The position numbers were made by a program, and so were the translations under genes. 64,000 nucleotides of DNA from SpSt-333 sp964371615 (GTDB taxonomy: Bacteria; Bacteroidota; Ignavibacteria; UBA10030; UBA8401), in NCBI GenBank assembly GCA_964371615.1, contig CAYJMS010000006.1, forward strand, positions 62,001-126,000. The letters run 5' to 3'. Numbering within the stretch: position 1 is the first letter of the stretch; the number at the start of each line of letters is the position of its first letter. Positions 18,401 through 26,835 of this stretch are shown here, piece by piece. The notes beneath the pieces were generated by a model. That model ran no database searches. It worked only from the letters and a program-made list of their open reading frames with translations, and was not told the DNA's origin.

Positions 18401-19092
18401 CATTGTTTCAGACGTTTCGCAGGGCGATGGCAAATTATGCATCCGGATATGCGATTCCTCAGCCGCCACTTCCGCCGAAGACATTTACCGTGACGAAAGA
18501 AGAAGATAATTCGATACGGCTTGAGTGGACGGTGTACGCGGAAAACGATCCAAGATTATCAGGCTTTGAGATTTATCGGACAAAAGGTGACTATTTCCGC
18601 ACATATACAAAAATTTATGAATGTAACAATACAATCCGATCGTTCATCGATTCAAACGCAAATACGGATGAGAAGTACTTTTATTACATTGTCTCGGTAG
18701 GGAACAAAGCCGACAATGACGGCAACGGATTAACGCCTTCCGGCCGTCTTAAAAGCAACCGGTATTATACGCAAACATATGACCCGATCTATGGAACATT
18801 ATCAGCCGTCGAAAAAAGCTTTGAACCGCGCAGGTTTTATCTTAATCAAAATTATCCGAATCCATTCAACCCGTCGACATCCATTCAGTATGAAATACCG
18901 GGGGACGGTATTGTGACATTGAAAATCCATGATGTTTTAGGACGCGAAGTGCAGTCGATTATCAACGAGTTCAAAAAAAGCGGCAGGTATGTTGAAATGA
19001 TCAATGCCCGGTCTCTTTCCAGCGGGATATATTTTTATACGCTGCAATTCCGGGAATATAAAGAGACAAAGAAAATGCTTCTATTGCGGTGA
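15424..19092 (+). CDS. T9SS-secreted protein with Asp-box (BNR-type) repeats
   Basis: This 1222-aa protein has a signal peptide (MPAKYIPLLIFIFHSMAAQ). About residues 90-560 carry at least eight Asp-box-like units (for example DDGKSWQL, NGVSWSEL, KGVTWNAL, SGTTWNST, GGSTWEQR, GGTSWVKM, GGVQWQSS), predicting beta-propellers as in sialidase or Ycf48-like folds. A central region of unknown fold follows, then a fibronectin-III-like segment (about 1018-1110). The end is a T9SS type-A sorting domain (LNQNYPNPFNPSTSIQYEIP through KKMLLLR). The likely location is the cell surface or medium. No catalytic residues are evident, so its job is unknown. It is flanked on both sides by modular repeats. Confidence 0.85.
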   Translation: MPAKYIPLLIFIFHSMAAQTISWNDTNGDSLDQIKIINITPTSKIFVVSANQIYSLDSNRMWTVSSAGISQSYLLYGIAGIGYSPTTRFVAIPIGNGLFRSLDDGKSWQLSNTGVVNSYIKKFLAKGDTIFAMPPTAFYLSVNNGDSWAYSYEGIIRPSSNRDVVLLNDGSLLLATSRGLFRTTNNTVLWNEIIQFSGRYCYALAVAPSGELFAAVDTSLFRSTNNGVSWSELPVHNKEVTKMFYADSSLFLLNGFGESDNLYRLRLGPDTAIFQDLDINSAVDMDIAPNGVLHIINNVGTLYTYDTSVSQFAEVPTGFRHDRISAANSEFGITYIGIQERGIFKTTDKGVTWNALLTQSHNPKAIYLSRPHIFIGDSTTLYRSSNSGTTWNSTNPVPGKGASAIVKSGTNFFAVVEGSGIYCSTDGGSTWEQRTNGIGSNVVPSLVSLQADVLMAATMNGLYKTTNAGLHWTNIEPINNTTVLYRMLNGFLYVGTADGGYRSTDGGTSWVKMNGLEGSVTAYASILNSLLLASTSNGLYSSSDGGVQWQSSNATPLHNIVADGNTLFGFPQLGMLSTDIAVANPAINLRWLSVGSLHNWFSSFGSEREEGAVAAQQYGWQYPALRPYQDMQVSKGFWIGTTNYADPANGIVYPAKVVHHGPRANGTNEIIPQSLLLSSKFDPPVVTVNDEPTVDKNVEIDEVNPAQSADRIIQNEIVTSIGISMKRVIRQFSQQYHDNYNIAEYTFVNTNSVPLNGVYFYYLYRWGINAETRYVIGGNPTGWGINTMLDSRGDGLNPATTFFPGNKDNDVRAVYGWHGKYPPFTNYDNIGGPIFVPYYDKSDTVGRLGAPQFVGVATIHADKSASDTTNDSLQPSTINYVGSDESFMIYNSQYDSTKMNAEYNLMSAGRAIERHADKVGPNGDPAIGTSGGWSATLGFGPYSLSPGDSIRIVLVEAAACIDEETALNTGMQFKLGAITAAQKNQIVYTGRASLFQTFRRAMANYASGYAIPQPPLPPKTFTVTKEEDNSIRLEWTVYAENDPRLSGFEIYRTKGDYFRTYTKIYECNNTIRSFIDSNANTDEKYFYYIVSVGNKADNDGNGLTPSGRLKSNRYYTQTYDPIYGTLSAVEKSFEPRRFYLNQNYPNPFNPSTSIQYEIPGDGIVTLKIHDVLGREVQSIINEFKKSGRYVEMINARSLSSGIYFYTLQFREYKETKKMLLLR

Positions 19093-19100
19093 TTAATTTT

Positions 19101-19330
19101 ACGAATCGGAGATTTGCTAGAATTGCGTTCCCAACCTGCCTGACGCTAGGCGAGTGGGATGTTGGGAACGAGATGAGAGATGGAATCTCGTGCTACGCAG
19201 CGAACCGTTCGCTTGGAGCGAACGGTTCGCAAATCGTCATAAAAGCCGCCGGTGAAGACACCGGCGTTACATAAAAAAAACCGTCGACCGGGATTCCATG
19301 CCTTCGGCAGGCAAGTCGGCGATACAAATT
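19101..19330. repeat. Modular palindromic repeat, copy 3 (A-B-C-D-D)
   Basis: Module A is ACGAATCGGAGATTTGCT and TTCCCAAC/GTTGGGAA. It is followed by a shortened B (GAGATGGAATCTCGTGCTAC), C (19200-19230, arms GCGAACCGTTCGCT / AGCGAACGGTTCGC), D (19245-19270) and a second D with a nested CATGCCTTCGGCAGGCA palindrome. It fills most of the 312-bp gap 19093-19404 between convergent genes; I see no gene in it. Confidence 0.85.
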
Positions 19331-19404
19331 TCTCTGCGATCTCAGAGCTCTCTGTGGTGATATTTTATCGAACGGATTTCTGTTAAAATTGGCTGCTACT
19401 ATTG

Positions 19405-19851
19405 TTATTGATCTAATTTACCATCAATTATTACCGCTTTAAATATTGCATCAAACTTATCACCCGTTGCTGTTATAAGATAAATTTGTAGTGCGCCGAC
19501 ACCGCCTTGAAGGCCGTGGATGTAATGAAATTCATACGGGTTTCCGGTTTCCGTAACAAATCGATCCGGTAAAGCTGTCCAAATACTTGATGATAGTTGA
19601 TAATACAGAACAACCGTTCCGCCCCGCACCACACTTTCCGTAATAAGCGGGGTTAACTTGTTCACATAATAGGATGTAGAAGTCGACGAAATAAGCTTCC
19701 AATCCGAACTTGCCACCGTAAATTGAATTGTGCGGACATCGGCATTCCCGGTTGGTCCCACCGGTCCTGCATCGCCTTTTTCTCCCTTGCATCCTGCAAT
19801 GGTCATTATAATCAACACTGCGAGTGAAAAACGTATCGAATTGATAGTCAT
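19405..19851 (-). CDS. Lipoprotein with short collagen-like Gly-X-Y stretch
   Basis: This 148-aa protein has a lipoprotein signal (SLAVLIIMTIAGC, Cys at the lipobox) directly followed by GEKGDAGPVGPTGNA, five collagen-like triplets. The remaining 110 residues are beta-rich with no recognised domain. Small lipoproteins of this layout are common in Bacteroidota-type genomes, usually with unknown function. It is the last gene of the AT-rich minus-strand run. Confidence 0.65.
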   Translation of the reverse strand: MTINSIRFSLAVLIIMTIAGCKGEKGDAGPVGPTGNADVRTIQFTVASSDWKLISSTSTSYYVNKLTPLITESVVRGGTVVLYYQLSSSIWTALPDRFVTETGNPYEFHYIHGLQGGVGALQIYLITATGDKFDAIFKAVIIDGKLDQ

Positions 19852-19926
19852 AATATCACCGTTAAAGATTTATAATTTGTTTAATGTTGAAAATATAATT
19901 CTCTTTATTTTCATACAAGGAACTTT

Positions 19927-20406
19927 TTATAAAGTAATTGCCATTGACAATATCGTATATTCGCGAAACGGTGTCTGCGGCAGAGAGAGTTCTGTTGTTA
20001 ACGATGATGCATTATAATTTGTTATTGCATCATTCATATTATCCTTACCTGCACTGTCAAGAAAAAACGCACCGATTGATACCACCCCGCCAACAACCGC
20101 CAACGCAACATTTGTTGGTTTGGTTGTTAAGCCATAACCGATACAAAATCCTCCGCCAAAAGCAAAAACCTGAGCTATTGCAGACTGCGTTTCGCCTTTT
20201 GAATACAACTCATAAATAGTTTTATCGGACGTTGATTGTAGAATTTGATCAAATTCCTTTGAAGATATTTCTTTACTGCCATTAAAATATGATAATCCCC
20301 AAAATCCATCTTTTACCGATAATGTGTCGACCGAAGTATTTTGACTTAACGCAAGTGTTGTAGTGGAAATAAACAGAATGAATACTTTTGCAATTGAGTG
20401 TGGCAT
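19927..20406 (-). CDS. Exported hypothetical protein (159 aa)
   Basis: A signal peptide (MPHSIAKVFILFISTTTLALSQ) is followed by a polar stretch (KEISSKEFDQILQSTSDKTIYELYSKGETQSA). Two hydrophobic segments (IAQVFAFGGGFCIGYGL and ALAVVGGVVSIGAFFL) come next, then a polar tail. The layout suggests an envelope protein with a hairpin of membrane helices. I do not recognise the family. It lies 75 nt upstream of the collagen-like lipoprotein gene and could share its transcript. Confidence 0.55.
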   Translation of the reverse strand: MPHSIAKVFILFISTTTLALSQNTSVDTLSVKDGFWGLSYFNGSKEISSKEFDQILQSTSDKTIYELYSKGETQSAIAQVFAFGGGFCIGYGLTTKPTNVALAVVGGVVSIGAFFLDSAGKDNMNDAITNYNASSLTTELSLPQTPFREYTILSMAITL

Positions 20407-20603
20407 GGAATGATTCCTTTATTTGTTGTTAGTTTTCTATTGTATTCTATAGGACTGGAACTGATGTGCAAGGCAGCACGCATGCCGGCGGGCAGACACA
20501 AAATAATTCTCAGCGTCCACAGCGGTGAAGATATTTATAGAACGATCGGATCGCCGCACCGGCAAGGACGATGGGAGCGAGACGATTAGTGTTGGCGTCA
20601 ATA

Positions 20604-21056
20604 TTATCTATAATTGAAGCCAATAAACAGTTGTGCGCGTGTCACACCGCCGATAATATTGAAATCGATGCCGATCGGTATGCGTAATGTTTCTAAAAAG
20701 AGGTTTGTATAGATATTCAATCCCAAACCGGTGCCGATTGAATTTACCACCGGCCCCAATCCGCCGCCGATTGCTTTGTACCGGCATCCAAAATATCCCC
20801 ATATGTTCGGATATAATTTCTGTTGTTCTATTCCTAACAGCGTGACACCCGCTTCACCATATCCGGTCAGGTCACCGCTTGTGTACGGAAGTTCAACATG
20901 CCAGCCAAACGCCGAATGAATGCCATCCTTCATACTCGATGAACCGCTATTGGTGAGATTGCCGACTCCGGCAATCGGACCGAACCATTGCATTTCCTGA
21001 CCATAAACGTTTGCTGCTGTAATACATACTAGTGCAAATATGTACAATGATTTCAT
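20604..21056 (-). CDS. Exported outer-membrane-type beta protein (150 aa)
   Basis: A signal peptide (MKSLYIFALVCITAANVYGQ) precedes alternating glycine/aromatic strands ending in the aromatic-terminated strand TRAQLFIGFNYR, typical of small outer-membrane beta-barrels. A good ribosome-binding site (AAAGGG, 7-nt spacing) supports the start at 21056. No family is recognised. Confidence 0.6.
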   Translation of the reverse strand: MKSLYIFALVCITAANVYGQEMQWFGPIAGVGNLTNSGSSSMKDGIHSAFGWHVELPYTSGDLTGYGEAGVTLLGIEQQKLYPNIWGYFGCRYKAIGGGLGPVVNSIGTGLGLNIYTNLFLETLRIPIGIDFNIIGGVTRAQLFIGFNYR

Positions 21057-21183
21057 GTTAATACCCTTTGAGTTTTTAAAATGCGAGTTACTTGGAATTA
21101 GATTAAACGATAATCGTTATTATAGAATTGTCTGAAAAGTTATTTAGCGGATTCCATTTTTAATACGTCCAGGTAAAAAATCA

Positions 21184-22032
21184 TTATAGCGTAAATGATA
21201 TACCGCCAATGATACTCACATTGCTTCCGGGTTGTGCATACGGCGGCCCGCCATTGGTTGGCTGATCATCATCACCGAGTGATGTTCGTGTAAAATTGTG
21301 ATTTGGTTCATATACTATAATCCGGTCTTTAACTGCCAATGTCTGTATCCTCTCTTCGCCGTTATAAATATATTTTACTATTTCAACCCGTTCAGCGTAA
21401 TACGTCAGCATCGTTGATTTAATTTCGGCAAATATTGAAATAGCCGGTGTGACAGGAACGCTGGCGCCAATAAATCCGACATATCCTATTGGATTATTCA
21501 CCGTTAATTTTTGTTCGATAATTCGATGAATGCTGCCTCCATATTTAAATTCTTCTCTTAGTGCAATATCGTTCTGAAAAAATATTCCCGCACCAACTCC
21601 GCAATATGGTTTGACAAACCACTTAGAAAATCTGTAATGGAATCCGGTGGAAATAAAATATGAGCTGAAATCAATATTTTGTTTGGTAGTAGTTAATTGC
21701 TCCCATCCCTGACCGTACTCTTGCACAGTTTTGTATGCATTTTCATCGCTTGACGAATAGCCAATTTGTAAAAATATGCCAATGTTCTCTTCAATGTAAT
21801 AGTTCAGTTTCCCTTCGTACCGAATACCCTGACTTAACGAAGTGTATTTATCTTCAGCGTCTCTTACGGTTACTATTAATCCATTTGTCGGCCTGTAATC
21901 CACAGTTCTATTAAAAGCGGAAAGCGCACTGCCGCCGACAGGGAAACCATATCCTCCGGAAACGAACAATTCAACATTCTGTGAAAGCAATTGGGAGGAA
22001 CAAAAAAGAAATAGTACAGTAATATTCTTCAT
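21184..22032 (-). CDS. Outer-membrane beta-barrel protein (282 aa)
   Basis: I start at 22032, where MKNITVLFLFCSSQLLSQ is a clear signal peptide; the frame is open 36 codons further upstream. The mature part has many amphipathic strands (YISTGFHYRFSKWFVKPYCGVGAGIFF, PIGYVGFIGASVPVTPAISIFAEIKSTML) and ends VSIIGGISFTL, consistent with an OmpW/OmpA-like 8- or 10-strand barrel. No specific family is recognised. Confidence 0.65.
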   Translation of the reverse strand: MKNITVLFLFCSSQLLSQNVELFVSGGYGFPVGGSALSAFNRTVDYRPTNGLIVTVRDAEDKYTSLSQGIRYEGKLNYYIEENIGIFLQIGYSSSDENAYKTVQEYGQGWEQLTTTKQNIDFSSYFISTGFHYRFSKWFVKPYCGVGAGIFFQNDIALREEFKYGGSIHRIIEQKLTVNNPIGYVGFIGASVPVTPAISIFAEIKSTMLTYYAERVEIVKYIYNGEERIQTLAVKDRIIVYEPNHNFTRTSLGDDDQPTNGGPPYAQPGSNVSIIGGISFTL

Positions 22033-22250
22033 TGCAATGTAGACTCCTCTTTCTATTATGAATTGAAAATTCGATGGTGACGGAAAGATAAATCGCGGGC
22101 GGCAGAACATATTAATTTGTTCTACCGTCCACCCCCACATAACGGCGTGCCTGTCATTACGATTCTATGAATCGTTGATTCGTTGAACGCCCAAAGAGGT
22201 TAATTAGCATCTTCTGTTTAAATCAAAACACGTCACATTTTCAGCCGGTA

Positions 22251-22955
22251 TCATTGGCCAAATAGCAAATACAATCCGGAAAACTTATTAGATTCGAAAT
22301 TGAAGTACCGATATTGCACACCGATTTTTGTAAAACCTACATCAGCATTAATCATCAATCCCGGCGAAAAGCATGCAGCGGTGGCATCTACCGCATTGTA
22401 CGCGATAATGCTATTAAACTGGGCCTGACCATAACTCAAAACCGGTTTTATTGCAACATCGCCAAAAGAAAAAATCCCGCCTATTTGCGGCCCCAAATAC
22501 GTAAACGATGAATTTCTTTGTGACGCGCTGCCAAAGTGTATCACACCGATAAGGCCGGCGAAGAAATGCTCTGTTGCAAACTGTGCTTGTGCTCCAAATC
22601 CAAATCCTCTTCCATTATTAAGTGCATATCCAAAATATATATTACCGGAAATATATTTTTCCAGAACACTTCTTGAAGATACCGGAGCAGGAAGTACAAT
22701 AAATGCTTTTTCTGCGATAAGTGAATCATAAACTGACGTCGAAGACAAATATGTTATATCACTCCAATCAAACTCCGTATTTCCAATTCCATCCACATTT
22801 ATCGTGATGCCGCCGGAATTGCTTGATTGTATTGTTCCTCGAATTCTGGCGCCCGATTTTAGTCTAGCGCGTACCGAATCTGTCGTACCGGCAAATCCTA
22901 TCGTGGAAACTATGAGGACTATTGATATGAGTATACTGAGATGTTTTAATTTCAC
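22251..22955 (-). CDS. Outer-membrane beta-barrel protein with N-terminal SH3-like segment (234 aa)
   Basis: The signal peptide MKLKHLSILISIVLIVSTIGFA is followed by TDSVRARLKSGARIRGTIQSSNSGGITINVDG, a pattern like the small beta domain found ahead of some Bacteroidota barrels. The remainder has strands such as GNIYFGYALNNGRGFGFGAQAQF and FTKIGVQYRYFNF and ends LYLLFGQ. Its role is unknown. The 22033-22250 gap upstream of the neighbouring gene shows nothing clear. Confidence 0.6.
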   Translation of the reverse strand: MKLKHLSILISIVLIVSTIGFAGTTDSVRARLKSGARIRGTIQSSNSGGITINVDGIGNTEFDWSDITYLSSTSVYDSLIAEKAFIVLPAPVSSRSVLEKYISGNIYFGYALNNGRGFGFGAQAQFATEHFFAGLIGVIHFGSASQRNSSFTYLGPQIGGIFSFGDVAIKPVLSYGQAQFNSIIAYNAVDATAACFSPGLMINADVGFTKIGVQYRYFNFESNKFSGLYLLFGQ

Positions 22956-23039
22956 GTATTAATCCTTTGAAAATTAATGCTATCTGACGCTATAGATAAG
23001 CAACGGGATGCGAAGCAGACCGTCCGCTTAAACGAGCAG

Positions 23040-23468
23040 TTAATTGCCGTTCTGTAACCGCATCACATAACGGACATGATTCGTTGACGTATTGACCAGA
23101 AATATCCAGACTGTTTTATTGGCGATAAATTCAAATGCATCATATCCGTCTTTTCTCTGTTTGGCGAAATAGGATTGGCCTTGTTTAAGATCAGGATTGC
23201 TGACGGAATAAGGTTTTAAATGACTCAGAAACGCATTTGTTTCTATGGCAGCATATCGGAAATCACCCTTTGAGGTATTGATATCGAGATCAATAGACGT
23301 CGTGATGTCTGTCGCAGATTTCGGAATAATACTTGGCAACCAGCCTTTCTCAAACAGATTATCTTCTTCGGCTTTGGCACGTGTTGGGTAGTACTTGGTG
23401 ACAATTTCGCTGCATCCATCGAACAGGAATACTGAGAGCAAAAGAATATATACGGTTTTATTGTTCAT
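23040..23468 (-). CDS. Lipoprotein of unknown function (142 aa)
   Basis: The signal sequence MNNKTVYILLLSVFLFDGC ends in a plausible lipobox (FDGC; aspartate at -2 is slightly unusual). The mature part begins SEIVTKYYPTRAKAEEDNLFEKGWLPSIIPKSATDI and ends in a beta-rich half. I do not recognise the family. It sits in the run of small exported proteins on the same strand. Confidence 0.6.
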   Translation of the reverse strand: MNNKTVYILLLSVFLFDGCSEIVTKYYPTRAKAEEDNLFEKGWLPSIIPKSATDITTSIDLDINTSKGDFRYAAIETNAFLSHLKPYSVSNPDLKQGQSYFAKQRKDGYDAFEFIANKTVWIFLVNTSTNHVRYVMRLQNGN

Positions 23469-23593
23469 ATTTCACCTCACGTTCCGGATCCCCATTTGAG
23501 GAGAATAGATATGCCGCGTACGATAGAATATGATTGGTTTCGTTTTGCTGACTGCCTTTTTTGACGGCTTTTGTGGTTTAATGAGTGCAATGG

Positions 23594-24079
23594 TTAATAT
23601 TTCTGTTGATACCATCTAAAACGATGCCACGTAAATCGGTGATCGTCAATCTGTAACGGGAGTTTTAAGTACGCGCCGACCTCATTCAAATCAAATTCAC
23701 TATTCAGAAATGTGTAATTATAGTATGGGTGAAATAGCGCTCCAATAAATGGAATTACACTAAATCCTGCATATCGTTGTCCATTTTTCCAGGCAAATGT
23801 CGGTCCAATATCCAACCCGCCAACATAGCGAATGTATTCAAATCCTATGTGTAGTTTGGTAATTTCACCACTCCAATCATAGTTAAAGACAATTCCATAT
23901 ATTGGATCATCTCCATATACACCGGTTCCTGTTATCGATCCTTCAAATCCGAACACAAAACCGCCATTCTCACCCAAAGCATATCCGAGTTTGATACCCG
24001 GGTTAAAAAAATAATGATGTTGAATTTGACCGCTAGTGGTATTTATAAATAGCAGTATAAGTATTGAATATTTTCGCAT
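23594..24079 (-). CDS. Exported beta-barrel-like protein (161 aa)
   Basis: A short signal peptide (MRKYSILILLFINTTSGQ) is followed by glycine-rich strands (FNPGIKLGYALGENGGFVFGFEGSITG, YAGFSVIPFIGALFHPYYNY). The C-terminus (RFTWHRFRWYQQKY) is rich in aromatics. It is probably an outer-membrane protein, with no recognised family. The 24080-24280 stretch upstream holds no gene. Confidence 0.5.
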   Translation of the reverse strand: MRKYSILILLFINTTSGQIQHHYFFNPGIKLGYALGENGGFVFGFEGSITGTGVYGDDPIYGIVFNYDWSGEITKLHIGFEYIRYVGGLDIGPTFAWKNGQRYAGFSVIPFIGALFHPYYNYTFLNSEFDLNEVGAYLKLPLQIDDHRFTWHRFRWYQQKY

Positions 24080-24280
24080 TCCTTATTCAACCGCATCTAA
24101 TGGACCGGACCTCCGCCGTTGGTGGTCTAGTAAGCCGCGTGCGGTAGAAAAATATAGTTTCGGTCTGTGGTCCGTCCCATCATGACGGCTAGTCCTGTCT
24201 CAATGAGATGGAATCGCCATATGTCATAAGTACTCTTTCGTAGCGCGCCGAGAGGGGGGACTTTGTTAGATTACAAAATA

Positions 24281-24931
24281 TTAGTTCTCATGAATGAACC
24301 ATTTTCCACCCAGCGTGTCACTTACTTCTCTTTTGAAATAATAATTATTGCCTTCAATACTTATAAGCTGAGTTTTTATTCTATTCCAGCCTTTTCTGTA
24401 AATAATATGATAGTTAAATATCATATTCCCATTACTATTGCTGCCCTGGTGCGTACCAGTCATAGTGACATTCCTATCGGCGTATTCAAAAAATATTGTG
24501 TACGTTCCAATGGTAAGCATGGAATCATAGAGAGCGTTAGCATTATAAATTGGTTTAAAAAAGGTTCCACTGGGAAGAAATAACCTCAGGATAACTATGG
24601 ATACGAATTTCGCTTCCGGGTCTGAAAATGTATATTCTTCATCAGTATAACTGACTTGCAATAGTTTTGGCGGTGTATACACATCAATAGAAAAACTCCC
24701 ATCATTATTTACCTTTGAAGATCCAAATGTGTACAGTGAATCAAGCAAATCGCTTCCAGCGATAAGTGATATAGTATCGCCGTATATCCAATTTTCAATC
24801 TTTCCGGTAATAGTATAGGGTTTGTCGTTCTCCGGTGATGGTTCTGTTACTGAATTCTCTGAACAGGATGCGAAAAAGAAAAAAAGTGAGGCCAGCGAAA
24901 ACAAAATATAGTTATACTTTCGAGTATACAT
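24281..24931 (-). CDS. Lipoprotein of unknown function (216 aa)
   Basis: I start at 24931 because MYTRKYNYILFSLASLFFFFASC is a lipoprotein signal (lipobox FASC); the open frame extends further upstream without a signal. The mature part starts SENSVTEPSPENDKPYTITGKIENWIYGDTISLIAG, resembling a carboxypeptidase-regulatory-like beta domain, but I cannot assign a family. About 114 nt upstream lies the first copy of a 105-bp duplicated sequence (25045-25149). Confidence 0.6.
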   Translation of the reverse strand: MYTRKYNYILFSLASLFFFFASCSENSVTEPSPENDKPYTITGKIENWIYGDTISLIAGSDLLDSLYTFGSSKVNNDGSFSIDVYTPPKLLQVSYTDEEYTFSDPEAKFVSIVILRLFLPSGTFFKPIYNANALYDSMLTIGTYTIFFEYADRNVTMTGTHQGSNSNGNMIFNYHIIYRKGWNRIKTQLISIEGNNYYFKREVSDTLGGKWFIHEN

Positions 24932-25044
24932 AAACTTCCCTTGTTTGTAATCTAATGAGTTAACAGAAGATCCGAGTCTGTATAAAATGGTCAAAGAGCG
25001 TGTAAGACTGTATTCGGTTGTTCTCGAATAATTGTAGGAAGGTA

Positions 25045-25149
25045 GTATTATTCGCAATTATCATCAACCAATATCTCCCTGCATACCAGAATCGCCAATA
25101 CTTTTTTTTGAGGCTAAATATTAGAAAGGTATGATATTTGAGTAGTAGG
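25045..25149. repeat. 105-bp direct repeat, copy 1
   Basis: The core TATCTCCCTGCATACC...GAATCGCCAATACTTTTTTT is shared with 26731-26835 at roughly 85% identity by eye. Both copies lie upstream of minus-strand genes for exported proteins. The 415-bp gap 24932-25346 otherwise contains modular palindromic repeat copy 4 and no supportable gene. Confidence 0.75.
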
Positions 25150-25167
25150 GGGGGGATATTTAAGATT

Positions 25168-25302
25168 GTAGCGCGATTTTCTAATTCGCGGCAGTCGCGC
25201 TTGGTATGCCGCGAGATGGAATCTCGCGCTACGCAGCGTTCCGTTCGCTTGGAGCGAACGGTTCGCTTCTCGTCATAAAAACCGCCGGTGAGGAGACCAG
25301 CC
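25168..25302. repeat. Modular palindromic repeat, copy 4 (B-C-D)
   Basis: B: GTAGCGCGATTTTCTAATTCGCG and GCGAGATGGAATCTCGCGC (25168-25232). C: 25236-25266 with arms GCGTTCCGTTCGCT / AGCGAACGGTTCGC, a hybrid whose outer TT/TT positions are mismatched. D: a degenerate copy from about 25280 (ACCGCCGGTGAGGAGACCAGCC). Confidence 0.8.
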
Positions 25303-25346
25303 ATGCCTGTCCGCCGCGATTAATGGTGGATTTCTATTTAATATAG

Positions 25347-25844
25347 TTATGCAGTCGAAGACATTTTTAGCATCTCTTGTACCGCTTCACCTGGATACCT
25401 GAACTTAATTGGACTATATGGAATATTGCGTAATTCTCGTTCTAATTCTGCTGCCGTAAATGAATCACGGCTATAAGCCATTGATTTTACATGATAAACA
25501 AGTTCGTTCATCGAGCCTAAAATACTTCTATTTGTATTTGTTGCAAGAACAATTTCTGATGCATGATGAAGTTCGGTTGCTATTATACGTTCAGGTACTT
25601 TTAACTCCTTTAGTTGTTTATTTAACGAGTTAATAAAATGTAAATTGAAATTCTTAAATTCTTTTAGTGGGAACAGAATGGACAACAACGTTTTTTCATT
25701 CGTTACCAACACAAATGGAAATCGGCTAATATTAAACACGTTTGCACACCATGCACCAAGAAGGTTTGTCGATTCTGGTGACACGCTTGGTGCTTCATAA
25801 TGAAGTCTCTTCAATAATTTTTTTGTGCAATTGATAACAATCAT
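25347..25844 (-). CDS. DUF6933-like protein (165 aa)
   Basis: This is a cytosolic protein with no signal peptide. The opening MIVINCTKKLLKRL, then LLGAWCANVFNISRFPFVLVTNEKTLLSILFPLKEF and the later ILGSMNELVYHVKSM match what I know of the DUF6933 family (a short protein with a W-x-x-N and a NExTLL segment). The function is unknown. It is the only non-exported product in this run of genes and is surrounded by repeats, which may indicate a mobile or recently acquired gene. The family call is from memory of the pattern. Confidence 0.6.
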   Translation of the reverse strand: MIVINCTKKLLKRLHYEAPSVSPESTNLLGAWCANVFNISRFPFVLVTNEKTLLSILFPLKEFKNFNLHFINSLNKQLKELKVPERIIATELHHASEIVLATNTNRSILGSMNELVYHVKSMAYSRDSFTAAELERELRNIPYSPIKFRYPGEAVQEMLKMSSTA

Positions 25845-25932
25845 TGTTAATTTTCTTCTGCTTTACGGATATATTATGTTAATGTACACCTCTCAAAGGG
25901 AATTTTCAACAATATGGATTTATTGATTAAAA

Positions 25933-26032
25933 GCCGCCGGTGAGGACACCGGCCATGCCTGCGGCATGGCGGGCGCTACAAAAAAAACGCCGACCGGGAG
26001 GCCATGCCTACGGTAGGCAGGTCGGCGATACA
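25933..26032. repeat. Modular palindromic repeat, copy 5 (D-D, both with nested palindromes)
   Basis: GCCGCCGGTGAGGACACCGG carries an inserted CCATGCCTGCGGCATGGC hairpin. It is followed by GCCGACCGGGAGG carrying an inserted CCATGCCTACGGTAGGCAGG before TCGGCG. The gap 25845-26069 contains nothing else recognisable. Confidence 0.8.
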
Positions 26033-26069
26033 TGTTTCTCTGCGACCTCTGTGGTGAATTAGTTTTTTA

Positions 26070-26561
26070 TTACAACATTGAAAAACCGATACTAAAATAG
26101 CCCACCGCACTGAATCGGTTTATCAAATCAACTTGCTTGAATCCATATCCAAATCCAATATTCCAAAACAGAGCATTATTTATGTTGTTTTGAATACCAA
26201 AGCCGGGAGCAACTTGAAGAAGTTTCCTGTCCATTCCTACTGAAATTGGCACGCCTAAATATATCCCTGGGATATTATCAATCACATTTAAATAATACCG
26301 AGGTTCCAATGTCACCATTGCGTTTTTTGATATTTCAGATGAAAAATCTCTTTCATTACCATAACCATAAACATGCGTCCACAAGTTCAGATCTATTGAA
26401 AAATTATTGAAAAGATACTTTTCAAATGATATTCCCGGAGTCATAAGACTGATTCGAACGTTATCGTTTTGCATCTCGGCGTTAGTATTATTCTCCGGTA
26501 CCTGTGCCAGCAGTTGAATAGAACAAAGTATTACTGTAATACACAACGAGATTGTTTTCAT
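26070..26561 (-). CDS. Exported outer-membrane-type beta protein (163 aa)
   Basis: The signal peptide MKTISLCITVILCSIQLLAQ is followed by predicted amphipathic strands (ISFEKYLFNNFSIDLNLWTHVYGYG, AMVTLEPRYYLN, ALFWNIGFGYGFKQVDL). The C-terminus ends in GYFSIGFSML. It resembles small outer-membrane barrels of this phylum but I recognise no family. Copy 2 of the 105-bp repeat lies about 170 nt upstream. Confidence 0.6.
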   Translation of the reverse strand: MKTISLCITVILCSIQLLAQVPENNTNAEMQNDNVRISLMTPGISFEKYLFNNFSIDLNLWTHVYGYGNERDFSSEISKNAMVTLEPRYYLNVIDNIPGIYLGVPISVGMDRKLLQVAPGFGIQNNINNALFWNIGFGYGFKQVDLINRFSAVGYFSIGFSML

Positions 26562-26730
26562 ATAATCACCCTGCCTAGTAAAAACAAAATAATTGTTAAT
26601 TATACGCCAAACGCTTGTTCATGATTTAACAATTTATGGTTTCAAACACCTCTCAGTAAAAATTAAATAAAGTATTGAAGCGGATAATTAGCACATTGAT
26701 GGTGTTGGTTCTACTAATGGAATGAAGTTA

Positions 26731-26835
26731 GTATATTTCGCTATTATCATCAACCGATATCTCCCTGCATACCGGAATCGCCAATACTTTTTTTGGAGAT
26801 AAATATCCGAAAGGTACGATCTTTGTGTAGTGAAA
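26731..26835. repeat. 105-bp direct repeat, copy 2
   Basis: This is the partner of 25045-25149 (see there). Apart from this copy and modular palindromic repeat copy 6, the 630-bp gap 26562-27191 contains no gene that I can support. The parts 26562-26730 and 26836-26974 show no recognisable structure. Confidence 0.75.

Noticed and set aside
20398..20589. Plus-strand open frame of 63 codons between minus-strand genes
   Set aside because: No ribosome-binding site or recognisable features; part of the text resembles degenerate repeat DNA.
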